A DNA stretch of 64,000 bases from Clostridia bacterium (GTDB lineage Bacteria; Bacillota_A; Clostridia; Oscillospirales; CAG-272). The position numbers and the translations under genes are program-made. The DNA lies in NCBI GenBank assembly GCA_017501345.1, contig JAFVXC010000035.1:1-64000 (forward strand). The letters are read 5' to 3'. Below are positions 1 to 7,388 of the stretch, piece by piece. The notes beneath the pieces were generated by a model that saw nothing but the letters and a program-made list of their open reading frames with translations, was not told the origin of the DNA and made no database searches. Positions within the stretch are counted from its first letter, which is position 1. The number at the start of each line of letters is the position of its first letter.

Positions 1-1
1 C

Positions 2-37
2 CCCGAGCCCATAACGACTCCCGTCGACGAGTGGTAG
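2..37 (+). CDS. possible 3' end of an upstream gene
   Basis: Reading from base 2, eleven sense codons (PEPITTPVDEW) end in TAG at 35-37. The Pro/Thr-rich tail would suit the end of a secreted or lipoprotein gene entering from the left. A stretch this short can be open by chance, so the call is tentative. Confidence 0.25.
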   Translation, partial: PEPITTPVDEW

Positions 38-91
38 GATTCCGACGGGCAACATCATATACTACGTATTAACAGAGTGAGGTGAATTGAT

Positions 92-580
92 ATGAAAAAA
101 TTCATTTCTTGTTTCTTTTTGCTCGTTCTTTTCTGCCTTTCCTCGTGCAGCGGCGGCTCGGGTGCAGACACTCCGACCGAACCGAATACACCCCCCGAAT
201 CAAGTGAACCCGCTGAGAGTAGTTCTGCAGATACGACCGAAGATGAAACAACCGAGGAGGAAACGACCGAGGAAGAACCGTTTTCCTTCGAAGCTGACCC
301 CGACAGAACCGATCTGCCTTCCCTCGACGTTCTTTATCAGATCCAACTCGGAATGTCGATGCGAGAGGTATATGAGATTGCAGGAAGTCCCCATAGAATC
401 GTGGAAAGAAGAGAGCCGGCCTCTCCGACGAGCTCCTCTTTGATGAATGCACTCTATTATGTGTACGATAGCGACGGAAATTACTCGATCTATATATTCT
501 TCAGTAGGAAGACCTCCGAGCCCCACATGGGGGTCAGTCGTCTCATCCGGGTTTGGAAGGATTACACTTTGAATGAATGA
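92..580 (+). CDS. small lipoprotein with SmpA/OmlA-like C-terminal domain
   Basis: A 162-residue secreted lipoprotein. Residues 1-18 form a signal peptide and LSSC (Cys19) is a lipobox. Residues 20-65 are a Thr/Glu/Ser-rich acidic linker that would hold the domain away from the membrane. The C-terminal part begins with a short 'LGMSMREVYEIAGSP' motif like those in SmpA/OmlA and BLIP-fold domains, followed by a YYVYDSDG segment typical of the next strands. The start is set by a GAGGTG ribosome-binding site 8 bases upstream. No enzymatic residues are visible; the family call rests on motif resemblance only. Confidence 0.7.
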   Translation: MKKFISCFFLLVLFCLSSCSGGSGADTPTEPNTPPESSEPAESSSADTTEDETTEEETTEEEPFSFEADPDRTDLPSLDVLYQIQLGMSMREVYEIAGSPHRIVERREPASPTSSSLMNALYYVYDSDGNYSIYIFFSRKTSEPHMGVSRLIRVWKDYTLNE

Positions 581-667
581 GAGCATTTCTGAAGTGCGGC
601 ATCGTGCGTGAGGTCATCTTTCACGAGACGGTCACAGAGAGCACCATCCCCCCATAAACAAAAACCC

Positions 668-695
668 GCCCTCGGGGACTTCGGTCTCCGAGGGC
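668..695. terminator. strong hairpin with TTCG tetraloop, likely terminator
   Basis: A 12-bp stem (one G-T pair) closes on a TTCG tetraloop. The run of A just upstream gives a U-tract only for minus-strand transcription, so on the plus strand it would be a weak terminator. It lies in the 300-base gap between the lipoprotein and methyltransferase genes, where I see no gene. Confidence 0.6.
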
Positions 696-813
696 TTCGT
701 GTATTCTGTTTTCAGCCTCGATCACGTCGTGCCGTGTGCGGCAGGCGGAACAGGTTGCGGGGCAGATAAGAGGACGGGAAATATGATCCCTCCGAGAACT
801 TTCGCGCCCCCTC

Positions 814-842
814 TTGCATTTTTCGCGCGGATGTGTTAAAAT
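814..842 (+). promoter_or_regulatory. sigma-A promoter of the methyltransferase-hslO unit
   Basis: TTGCAT (814-819), 17-base spacer, TAAAAT (837-842), 38 bases before the next start codon. Confidence 0.6.
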
Positions 843-880
843 AGACCTCGTCAGAAAAAACGAGAGGGGAGAGGATCCGA

Positions 881-1711
881 ATGGCACAGGAAAACGAGAC
901 GAACGGATACGGCGCACTCGCGTGGGTGTATGATCGCTTGAACGCCGAGATCGACTACGCGCTTTGGGCGGATTTCGTCGAGGAATGCTTCCGCCGATAC
1001 GGCAAGGAAAAGCCCGCGCTCGTCCTTGATCTCGCCTGCGGAACGGGTCGGATGACCGTTGAACTCGCCCGCCGCGGCTACGATATGATCGGCGTCGACG
1101 GAAGCGAGGATATGCTGATGGAGGCGTACAACCGCTCGGAGGGTATGGGCATCCTCTACCTCTGTCAGGATATGCGTACCTTCGAGCTTTACGGAACGGT
1201 CGGCGGCGTCACCTGCTGCCTCGATTCGCTGAATTACCTCACGGATGACGGAGACCTCGTGAAAGCCCTCCGCAACGTCAGGCTCTATCTCGAGCCGGGC
1301 GGTCTCTTCCTCTTCGACGTGAATACGCCGTATAAATTTGAGCATATTTACGGGGACGAGGCGTATATCCTCGAGGAGGAGCTGCCACCTGACGAGGAGG
1401 GTGGCGACGCCGTGCCGATCTACTGCGGCTGGCAGAACAGCTACGACAGGGAATCGCGCCTCTGCGACTTCTGGCTCTCTATCTTCCTCGAATGGGAAAA
1501 GGGAAGCTACCGCCGCTACGACGAGCACCAAAGGGAACGGTGCTACACTCTCGGGGAGATCCGATCGGCACTCGAAAGCAACGGCTTCGAGCTTATGGGC
1601 GTCTTCGGCGGCTACGATTTTTCACCTCCCGCAGAGGAGATACCGCGGTGGTATTTTGTCGCCCGCGCCGTGCCGGGAAACACCGATCAGCAGGTGATCG
1701 AAGAGAAATGA
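881..1711 (+). CDS. class I SAM-dependent methyltransferase
   Basis: A 276-residue Rossmann-fold methyltransferase. Motif I (VLDLACGTGRMT, about residues 48-59) binds S-adenosylmethionine; the acidic end of strand 2 (GVDGSEDML) and the D/N-rich motif IV region (CCLDSLNYL) follow in order. The ribosome-binding site GAGGGGA precedes ATG 881. It is followed 21 bases later by hslO with no terminator between, so the two are probably cotranscribed. The substrate cannot be told from sequence; small-molecule methyltransferases of this type are common. Confidence 0.85.
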   Translation: MAQENETNGYGALAWVYDRLNAEIDYALWADFVEECFRRYGKEKPALVLDLACGTGRMTVELARRGYDMIGVDGSEDMLMEAYNRSEGMGILYLCQDMRTFELYGTVGGVTCCLDSLNYLTDDGDLVKALRNVRLYLEPGGLFLFDVNTPYKFEHIYGDEAYILEEELPPDEEGGDAVPIYCGWQNSYDRESRLCDFWLSIFLEWEKGSYRRYDEHQRERCYTLGEIRSALESNGFELMGVFGGYDFSPPAEEIPRWYFVARAVPGNTDQQVIEEK

Positions 1712-1732
1712 ACGAAAAAGCAGGGAACAGAT

Positions 1733-2638
1733 ATGAGTAACGAAAAGAATCAGCAAAGCTCCACCATCCTTCGCGCGATGAGCCGTGACGGCTCGGTCCG
1801 CATCCACGTGATCGATTCGACCGCGATCGTCAACCGCGCGATCGGGATCCACCGTACCGCGCCGACCGCGACGGCGGCACTCGGCAGACTACTCACCGCA
1901 ACGTCCGTGATGGGCTGTATGCTCGGCGAAAAGAACGACGCCATCACCGTGACGATCGACGGCGACGGTGCGCTCGGTAAAATGATCGCATCGGCAGACT
2001 ATATCGGCAACGTGCGCGGATACGTGCAGGACCCGACGGTAGACCTTCCCCTGAAGCCGAACGGCAAGCTAGACGTCGGAACGGCGGTCGGGCAGGGAGA
2101 GCTCCGCGTTCTGCGCGATACGGGCGGGGACGAGCCCTACATCGGCACGGTGCGCCTCCGCAGCGGCGAGATCGCGGAGGATGTTGCCGCATATTACGCC
2201 GAAAGCGAGCAGATCCCGACGGTCTGCGCCCTCGGCGTGCTCGTCGATACCGACTGCACCTGCCGCGCTGCAGGGGGCGTTCTCATTCAGCTTCTGCCCT
2301 TTGCCGACGAGGAGGTCATCAGCCTGCTTGAGCGCAACGCGCCCTCCCTCGCAAGCCTTTCACAGCTGATCGCCGAGGGTAAGACGAAGGAGGATCTCCT
2401 CGATATCGCAATGCGTGATATTCAGTACGATATTTTTGACGAGCTCGACGTCGAGTACCGCTGTACCTGTTCACAGGAGCGGATGCTGACGGCGATCCGC
2501 TCGATGGGAGAAAAGACGGTTCGGGAGCTTCTTTCCGAGCAGGAGGCAGAGGGCAAGCCCCGCGAGCTTGAGGTGTGCTGCCGATTCTGCGGCAGAAAGC
2601 ATCTGTTCCGTGAGAATGAGCTCCTCGGGGTCCTCTGA
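1733..2638 (+). CDS. hslO: Hsp33 redox-regulated molecular chaperone
   Basis: A 301-residue cytosolic holdase chaperone activated by oxidation. The N-terminal Hsp33 fold (about 1-235) is followed by the zinc-binding redox switch: CxC (RCTC) and CxxC (CRFC) motifs near the C terminus. The spacing between the two cysteine pairs is about 35 residues, slightly more than usual, and an additional Cys sits directly before the CxxC. The length is normal for the family. It is followed by a strong terminator, so it ends the transcription unit begun at 814. Confidence 0.93.
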   Translation: MSNEKNQQSSTILRAMSRDGSVRIHVIDSTAIVNRAIGIHRTAPTATAALGRLLTATSVMGCMLGEKNDAITVTIDGDGALGKMIASADYIGNVRGYVQDPTVDLPLKPNGKLDVGTAVGQGELRVLRDTGGDEPYIGTVRLRSGEIAEDVAAYYAESEQIPTVCALGVLVDTDCTCRAAGGVLIQLLPFADEEVISLLERNAPSLASLSQLIAEGKTKEDLLDIAMRDIQYDIFDELDVEYRCTCSQERMLTAIRSMGEKTVRELLSEQEAEGKPRELEVCCRFCGRKHLFRENELLGVL

Positions 2639-2675
2639 CGGAGGCGTGTCCGCATATTTGGGGATCCAATCGCAT

Positions 2676-2713
2676 AAAGTAAACCGAGCGAGAGATCGCT
2701 CGGTTTACTTTTT
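2676..2713 (+). terminator. intrinsic terminator after hslO
   Basis: A 16-bp perfect stem (2676-2691 with 2696-2711), GAGA loop, then T residues. It sits immediately before the ribosome-binding site of the next gene. Confidence 0.9.
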
Positions 2714-2735
2714 GAACAGATTTCGGAGGTGCGGT

Positions 2736-3218
2736 ATGGAATTTTCACAGTGCTGCACGGAAAAGCGCTACTGTATGGACGGCGAGGAGCTGCTGCGCGC
2801 GATCGTTTCGATCCCCGCTGACACCGAAGACGATTCACTTCGGGTGCTTGCGGATCTTTGTAAAGCCCTTTCCGACCGAAGCCTCCTTTTTGCAGAGGAG
2901 AGGCTCTTTCCGTCGATTTGCGCCGAGTATGAGGGGCTTTCTCCGCACGACAGAAAATTTGCGATCCCGCGCCGCGTCTATCGCGTGGACGTAAGAGCGG
3001 AGGCGGTTACGGATGAAGCGTACGGAGAGGCGATACGGATGACCGTTTCGGTCACGCTCCGCAGGAAGGGACGAACCGAGTTTTCACGGTCTGAGGTTCG
3101 CCTTTGGGCAAAATACGGAAAGAATCCCGTTTTTTTGATGGTCAACGCGCAAAGAAAAACGAAAAAAGACAAAGATCATCAAAAAACGCAAGAAAATATA
3201 CACTTTGTTCATAAATAG
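2736..3218 (+). CDS. conserved-looking protein of unknown function
   Basis: A 160-residue soluble protein that I do not recognise. GGAGGT at 2725-2730 fixes the start at ATG 2736. The N terminus has Cys-Cys and a nearby third Cys (FSQCCTEKRYC); the middle has alternating hydrophobic strands (YRVDVRAEAVTDEAYGEA, AIRMTVSVTLRRKG); the last 25 residues are Lys/Gln-rich and probably disordered. There is no signal peptide or membrane segment. It is separated from hslO by a terminator only 23 bases upstream, so expression needs read-through or a promoter I cannot see. Confidence 0.6.
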   Translation: MEFSQCCTEKRYCMDGEELLRAIVSIPADTEDDSLRVLADLCKALSDRSLLFAEERLFPSICAEYEGLSPHDRKFAIPRRVYRVDVRAEAVTDEAYGEAIRMTVSVTLRRKGRTEFSRSEVRLWAKYGKNPVFLMVNAQRKTKKDKDHQKTQENIHFVHK

Positions 3219-3219
3219 A

Positions 3220-3228
3220 TGTTATAAT
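3220..3228 (+). promoter_or_regulatory. extended -10 promoter before degV
   Basis: TGtTATAAT without a good -35; the region lies at the very end of the preceding gene and about 110 bases before the degV start. Confidence 0.45.
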
Positions 3229-3336
3229 CTCGTTGTATTACCGAGGTCGTATCCCGACCGTTTCGATTCTTCCTTGTTGCAGTGCGATTTGTCAGCAAGC
3301 GACACGGGCGATTTCAAAATGTATTTGGAGATTATT

Positions 3337-4194
3337 ATGAACGAGAAAATTTTAATTGCAAGTGATAGCACCTGTGATTTGAATTCCGAGCTCATTGAAC
3401 GCTACGGTATTAAGATCCTGCCTCTCGGTGTGGCAATCGGACAGGAGCAGTACACCGACGGTGTTGACGTTAACCCCGATATGATCTATGAGGCGTATGA
3501 AAAAACAGGCGTGCTTCCGAAAACCTCGGCAGTCAACGTTGCTGCCTTTGAGGACTTCTTCCGCAGAGAGACCGAGGCGGGAAACACGGTGATCCTCTTT
3601 ACGATCAGCTCCGATATGTCCTCGACCTATCAGAATGCTTGCGTGGCTGCGGCGGACTTTGACCGTGTATTCGTCGTCGATACGAGAAATCTTTCAACGG
3701 GCGGCGGACTGCTCGTCTGCAAGGCGGCAGATATGGCAAAGGAGGGAATCCCCGCAGAGGAGATCGTAAAGGAATGCGAGCGCCTCGCGTTAAACGTCGA
3801 CGCCTCCTTCGTGATCGACAGCCTCGAATTTCTCTATAAGGGCGGTCGCTGCTCGGCGCTTGCCGCGCTCGGTGCGAACCTGCTCCAGCTCAAGCCTTGC
3901 ATCGTCGTGCGAAACGGCAAGATGGGTGTCTCGAAGAAATACCGCGGCAGATACGCGGACGTGCTGAAGAAGTACGTTGCAGAGCAGATCGGAGACGCAT
4001 CCGATATTGATATGAGCCGCGTTTTCATCACCCACGCAGGCTGTGACGAAGCGATCTATAACGCGTGCGTCGAAGAGGTCAAGTCGCTTGCCCCCTTCAA
4101 GGAGGTACATATCACACGCGCGGGATGCACGATTTCGTCCCACTGCGGAAGGAATACGCTCGGCGTGCTCTTTATCCGTAAGAAGCCGTTGTAA
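3337..4194 (+). CDS. DegV family fatty-acid-binding protein
   Basis: A 285-residue DegV-family protein. In Firmicutes these bind fatty acids and supply them to fatty acid kinase (FakB role). The N-terminal IASDSTCDLNSELIERYGI motif, the central TSAVNVAAFEDFF segment and the SSDMSST binding loop are typical, and the C-terminal lobe ends with the SSHCGRNTLGVLFI motif. GGAG at 3327-3330 supports ATG 3337; ATG 3319 is an in-frame alternative. It is a single-gene unit ended by the terminator at 4215. No fakA is in the window. Confidence 0.9.
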   Translation: MNEKILIASDSTCDLNSELIERYGIKILPLGVAIGQEQYTDGVDVNPDMIYEAYEKTGVLPKTSAVNVAAFEDFFRRETEAGNTVILFTISSDMSSTYQNACVAAADFDRVFVVDTRNLSTGGGLLVCKAADMAKEGIPAEEIVKECERLALNVDASFVIDSLEFLYKGGRCSALAALGANLLQLKPCIVVRNGKMGVSKKYRGRYADVLKKYVAEQIGDASDIDMSRVFITHAGCDEAIYNACVEEVKSLAPFKEVHITRAGCTISSHCGRNTLGVLFIRKKPL

Positions 4195-4214
4195 TAATTT
4201 ATCCCGTGTACGTT

Positions 4215-4253
4215 GCGGGGGCAGATCACGCTTGTGAGACTGCCTCCGCTTTT
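4215..4253 (+). terminator. intrinsic terminator after degV
   Basis: GCGGGGGCAG pairs with CTGCCTCCGC (one wobble), capped by an inner TCAC/GTGA stem, then CTTTT. Confidence 0.8.
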
Positions 4254-4312
4254 GTATGTGAGGATGTCGGATCGACCCGAATAAAAAAGAAGAAAAATTT
4301 TGAAAAAAGGGC

Positions 4313-4341
4313 TTGACAAGCGAAAGGAACTGTGGTATAAT
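4313..4341 (+). promoter_or_regulatory. sigma-A promoter of tRNA-Gln
   Basis: Consensus TTGACA (4313-4318), 17 bases, TATAAT (4336-4341), ending 15 bases before the tRNA. Confidence 0.9.
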
Positions 4342-4356
4342 ATCACCCGTTGACGA

Positions 4357-4429
4357 TGCGGCATCGCCAAGCGGTAAGGCAACGGACTCTGACTCCGTCA
4401 TTACCTAGGTTCGAATCCTAGTGCCGCAG
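4357..4429 (+). tRNA. tRNA-Gln (anticodon CTG)
   Basis: A 73-base cloverleaf. The acceptor stem TGCGGCA pairs with TGCCGCA, the discriminator base is G, the anticodon stem ACGGA/TCCGT encloses the loop CTCTGAC with CTG at positions 34-36, and the T arm is CTAGG-TTCGAAT-CCTAG. CCA is not encoded. It decodes CAG glutamine codons. A single gene with its own consensus promoter and terminator. Confidence 0.95.
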
Positions 4430-4432
4430 TAT

Positions 4433-4468
4433 AAAAATAACCGAGCACTTTTGTGCTCGGTTATTTTT
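4433..4468 (+). terminator. terminator of tRNA-Gln
   Basis: A 16-bp stem (4433-4448 with 4453-4468), TTTT loop, U-rich 3' arm, starting three bases after the tRNA. Confidence 0.88.
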
Positions 4469-4477
4469 ATATTCCGG

Positions 4478-4592
4478 TACGGGGCAGCCCGAATCTACGC
4501 AAGGTGTAAGGAGGGAAACGGATTCAGGAAAGAAGCTTGCACCTTGCCCCGTAAGCGAGCGGCTCGCCGCGAGTCTCGGATGTTCGACATCC
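4478..4592 (+). other. noncoding hairpin chain, candidate structured RNA
   Basis: TACGGGGCA (4478-4486) and AGGTGTAA (4502-4509) pair with the contiguous TTGCACCTTGCCCCGTA (4537-4553), giving a 17-bp stem with a 15-base one-sided bulge. Small hairpins follow at 4555-4567 (GCGAG/CTCGC) and 4578-4592 (GGATGT/ACATCC with TCG loop). No ORF is convincing here. It may be a small RNA or a degenerate mobile repeat; I cannot assign it to a known family. Confidence 0.45.
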
Positions 4593-4604
4593 TAGTGCCG
4601 CAGT
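4589..4604 (+). repeat. 16-bp remnant of the tRNA-Gln 3' end
   Basis: Identical to the last 15 bases of tRNA-Gln plus the next base (4415-4430), 174 bases downstream. The 5' part of a tRNA is absent: no acceptor partner is present. TTCGA also precedes the repeat in both copies, here with one extra C. It is either a truncated tandem tRNA copy or an attachment-site-like duplication. Confidence 0.7.
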
Positions 4605-4644
4605 CAGAAAAACTCCATCTTGCTTGCAAGATGGAGTTTTTCTG
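4605..4644. terminator. 19-bp perfect inverted repeat, bidirectional terminator
   Basis: Arms 4605-4623 and 4626-4644, two-base loop, A-rich and T-rich ends. It directly follows the tRNA remnant, as the true terminator follows the true tRNA. Confidence 0.8.
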
Positions 4645-4717
4645 TTATATTCGCCTTGCGGCGAGTTCTATGCACAAGTGCGTGATATGTCCTTCGGACG
4701 TGGTATGCGCTTCGCGC
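4644..4717 (+). repeat. array of four mini-hairpins with a GTNNTAT linker
   Basis: Four units, each a 7-base linker (GTTATAT, GTTCTAT, GTGATAT, GTGGTAT) followed by a short hairpin: TCGCC-TTG-CGGCGA, GCAC-AA-GTGC, GTCC-TTC-GGAC and GCGC-TTC-GCGC. The stems differ in sequence while pairing is kept, so structure and linker are conserved rather than sequence. There is no coding potential. Confidence 0.75.
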
Positions 4718-4758
4718 AAACGGAATCGTAACCGTTCGCTTGGATTGCTGATTTATAG

Positions 4759-4787
4759 TTGATTTTTAATCGAAAGTATGATATAAT
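4759..4787 (+). promoter_or_regulatory. sigma-A promoter, islet type
   Basis: TTGATT (4759-4764), 17 bases, TATAAT (4782-4787). The same -35 hexamer, spacer and GAAAGGNGGTG leader recur before the genes at 5410 and 7389. Confidence 0.75.
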
Positions 4788-4810
4788 TATTCAAGAAAGG
4801 CGGTGGGGAT

Positions 4811-5350
4811 ATGAAGAAGCAAGCAATAACAAAGCAAGATATTCAAAAAGAATTGCTTACAAAGTTGAACAAGCGAAAAGTCATTTCTATCTTTTTAACC
4901 GTTATCGCAATCATTGGTATAATTCTTTATCCCATACACCTTATCAATTATTTGAATGGTACACCTTTTGATTATACAGGCGGATTCAGATCTCCTGACC
5001 TTACACCAACGGCTGCAATGTTCGTTTTACCGCTTTATATAATATTTTTTGTCATTATCGTTCTTTACTTGTATTACATTGATCTGTATAAAATAAAAAA
5101 GGGTAAATTTGAAGTCATAGAAGACACAGTTTTTCAAAAAGACAAGGAATGGCGGAACTATTACAGAAATTCAAGAAAGGAATCTTCCCTCTATTTCCGT
5201 TGTGGCAGAGTGGCGGTCGAAGATAAGGTTTATTCATATTCTAATGTAGGAGATAAATTTTACATTGTAATCCTAAAATCCAAATTAAAATCAAAAAACA
5301 ACCCCCGCTTAGCTTATCATACAAATTATTATGAAATAAGAAACATGTAA
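4811..5350 (+). CDS. AT-rich two-helix membrane protein, unknown
   Basis: A 179-residue protein with two hydrophobic helices (about residues 27-46, VISIFLTVIAIIGIILYPIH, and 72-94, MFVLPLYIIFFVIIVLYLYY) around an extracytoplasmic loop, then a Lys-rich cytoplasmic domain ending in strands (KFYIVILKSKLK). I do not recognise the family. Its base composition is visibly much richer in A+T than every neighbour (AAA, ATT, ATA and TTT codons dominate), which suggests acquisition by transfer. AAAGGCGGTGG supports ATG 4811. It has its own promoter. Confidence 0.75.
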   Translation: MKKQAITKQDIQKELLTKLNKRKVISIFLTVIAIIGIILYPIHLINYLNGTPFDYTGGFRSPDLTPTAAMFVLPLYIIFFVIIVLYLYYIDLYKIKKGKFEVIEDTVFQKDKEWRNYYRNSRKESSLYFRCGRVAVEDKVYSYSNVGDKFYIVILKSKLKSKNNPRLAYHTNYYEIRNM

Positions 5351-5357
5351 GATTCTG

Positions 5358-5386
5358 TTGATTTTTCTCCCTGCGTGTGCTATAAT
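5358..5386 (+). promoter_or_regulatory. sigma-A promoter, islet type
   Basis: TTGATT (5358-5363), 17 bases, TATAAT (5381-5386), then a 23-base leader with AAAGGACGGTGG. Confidence 0.75.
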
Positions 5387-5409
5387 AATCGCGAAAGGAC
5401 GGTGGAGAA

Positions 5410-7122
5410 ATGAAAAAATCGCTTGTGATTTTATTGTTGTTCATTCTGTTATCGTGTGTATTCTGTGCGGTTTCTTGCGGCACGCCTGCGGATGATGGGG
5501 AAGCACTGTATGAAGATATTATCAACAGATATAAGGAGCTTTTGCTCGCAAAAGCGGGTAACGAAGTAATTACTGCGCCGGATGCCTCTGCGGATGAAAT
5601 AGCCACCGTTCTGTACGAGATCGCTCGGGATTGTGAGGATCCGTCCGTTATGGGCTACGCGACCAAGGATATAAACGGTGACGGATTTGTAGAGCTTTTG
5701 CTGATGAATAAGAGTAATAAGCTTTATGCACTCTTTACGATCCAAAACAGCCTTCCCACGATGCTTTTGCGGATGGATCATATGTCTGCGTGTATTACTC
5801 CCGACGGCACGGTCTTTGCAAGCAGCTATGCCGAGGGCGGTAATGAAATTTGTACGCATATCAAAAAAATAGCCAACGGAAAGCTTGAGGGCTTGGAATA
5901 CGGATGTGATGCGGACGGAGAAAACGTTTCGTATTACAAAATTGAAAACGGCGTTCGCTCCGAAATCACGAGATCCGAGATGCTTCAGCTTGACGATATG
6001 GCGCAAAATATTTCGACTATATACCCGAGCCATCGAACCAAAACCACAGGCTTTCGGTTTGTTCCCGCTCTGGCAGACGCTTCACAGAGTACGGCTCCTG
6101 TTCCCGACTTTACAAGCTACGACGGAATTTTGTCTGCATATAAAATGATCGTTCAAAGCTTTTCCGACTATGAGGCAAACGATTGGATAAACGGAGAATT
6201 TGACGATCTCTTTTGTATTTCGGATAATGAGAGCTACGATGTATTTCATCAGATCTTTTGGGGCGGAATTCGGGTGATGCCGACGGAAACGTATTTTGGA
6301 CAGGATTACGCTAAGGACGGAGACAACTCGTACGGATACGCAAGAAAGGATCTGAACGGTGACGGGATCGAGGAGCTGATCCTTTTGAATGATCAATATG
6401 AGGTGTTCGCACTCTTTACGATGAAGGACGGCAAGGCGGTTCTTCTCGACGGTGCTTACGGCGTATGGATTGACGAAAACGGATTCCTCCGCAAGGAAGT
6501 ATCTACGGGAGGTATGGTCAGCCGTGACGGCGAGGCGTATATATATGAAATCGAGGACGCGGAGCTGAAAAGCAAGGTTGGTGTCGGCTATAAGGTGAAT
6601 ATGTTCCTACAAAAGGAAGGCTGGTATAAGACAGACGGAAATACCAAGACGGATATTTCCGATGAGGAGGGAGAAGCATTGTATGCCGAATATGATATCC
6701 TTCCGTCGGATTATTGTAACGACGAATACACAAGAACCTTTTCGGGGATCGAGTTTGTTCCTTTGTTTGAAGCGACACTTGCTTCTCAAAAGCACGTCAA
6801 CAGCTTTTCAAACAGTTGGTTTGGGAACGGAGATACGCTTACAGTATCGACATATACGGACAACGATGTGACGGTAAGAATCAAATTCGTTTATACCGTT
6901 GGAGAGTTTGATCCTGAAACAAATCCTGACCCGAAGGTATATATAAACAGCATTGAGGGAAAGGCGTTACGCAGCGGTCATCAATATATCTTTGAGATCG
7001 ACGGCATAAAAGGATATATTGAATTTGGTGTAACTTCCGTTTGGGTCATCGTGACCGAGAGCGAAAATGAGCAAGTGCCCTGCAAGGCGTATTTGTTTAA
7101 CAGACCCGAAAATGATTGGTAG
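5410..7122 (+). CDS. lipoprotein with duplicated NGDG-containing domain
   Basis: A 570-residue surface lipoprotein. The signal peptide ends at lipobox VSC-G (Cys21). Two related domains follow: each carries an EF-hand/FG-GAP-like calcium loop and the strand after it, DINGDGFVELLLMNKSNKLY in the first and DLNGDGIEELILLNDQYEVF in the second, each followed by an LFT-type strand. The C-terminal 120 residues are beta-rich (DNDVTVRIKFVYTVGEF, GHQYIFEIDGIKGYIEFG). No catalytic motif is seen; binding is more likely than catalysis. Base composition is closer to the genome than the preceding gene. Confidence 0.75.
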   Translation: MKKSLVILLLFILLSCVFCAVSCGTPADDGEALYEDIINRYKELLLAKAGNEVITAPDASADEIATVLYEIARDCEDPSVMGYATKDINGDGFVELLLMNKSNKLYALFTIQNSLPTMLLRMDHMSACITPDGTVFASSYAEGGNEICTHIKKIANGKLEGLEYGCDADGENVSYYKIENGVRSEITRSEMLQLDDMAQNISTIYPSHRTKTTGFRFVPALADASQSTAPVPDFTSYDGILSAYKMIVQSFSDYEANDWINGEFDDLFCISDNESYDVFHQIFWGGIRVMPTETYFGQDYAKDGDNSYGYARKDLNGDGIEELILLNDQYEVFALFTMKDGKAVLLDGAYGVWIDENGFLRKEVSTGGMVSRDGEAYIYEIEDAELKSKVGVGYKVNMFLQKEGWYKTDGNTKTDISDEEGEALYAEYDILPSDYCNDEYTRTFSGIEFVPLFEATLASQKHVNSFSNSWFGNGDTLTVSTYTDNDVTVRIKFVYTVGEFDPETNPDPKVYINSIEGKALRSGHQYIFEIDGIKGYIEFGVTSVWVIVTESENEQVPCKAYLFNRPENDW

Positions 7123-7190
7123 ACGGTGAAAATATGAAAATAACAGCCGTATTATAAAAATATTCTTGGCGAATGAAACCACCAACGAAA

Positions 7191-7230
7191 ATCGGGGGCT
7201 GTCTCACCTTAGTGAGACAGCTCCTTTCTC
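7191..7230. terminator. terminator containing a dispersed 24-bp palindrome
   Basis: The core 7198-7221 is the exact reverse complement of 29481-29504. GGGGCTGTCTCAC pairs with GTGAGACAGCTCC, then TTTCTCTT. Confidence 0.75.
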
Positions 7231-7335
7231 TTAATCTCAAAATCGGTTTGATCGAGGAGACGATTACAATCACGGTGCTTCACTCTATGAAAGCAAGAGG
7301 AGACGAGATATGTCAATCAATTTTTGGTTGAATTG

Positions 7336-7364
7336 TTGATTTTTTGTCGCGTATATGCTATAAT
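7336..7364 (+). promoter_or_regulatory. sigma-A promoter, islet type
   Basis: TTGATT (7336-7341), 17 bases, TATAAT (7359-7364), then AAAGGCGGTG before ATG 7389. Confidence 0.75.
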
Positions 7365-7388
7365 CAAAGGAAGAAAGGCGGTGCTCTT

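Noticed and set aside
4415..4604. Integrated element bounded by att-like tRNA repeats
   Set aside because: Only about 160 bases lie between the copies and no integrase is present, so an integrated element is not supported as such.
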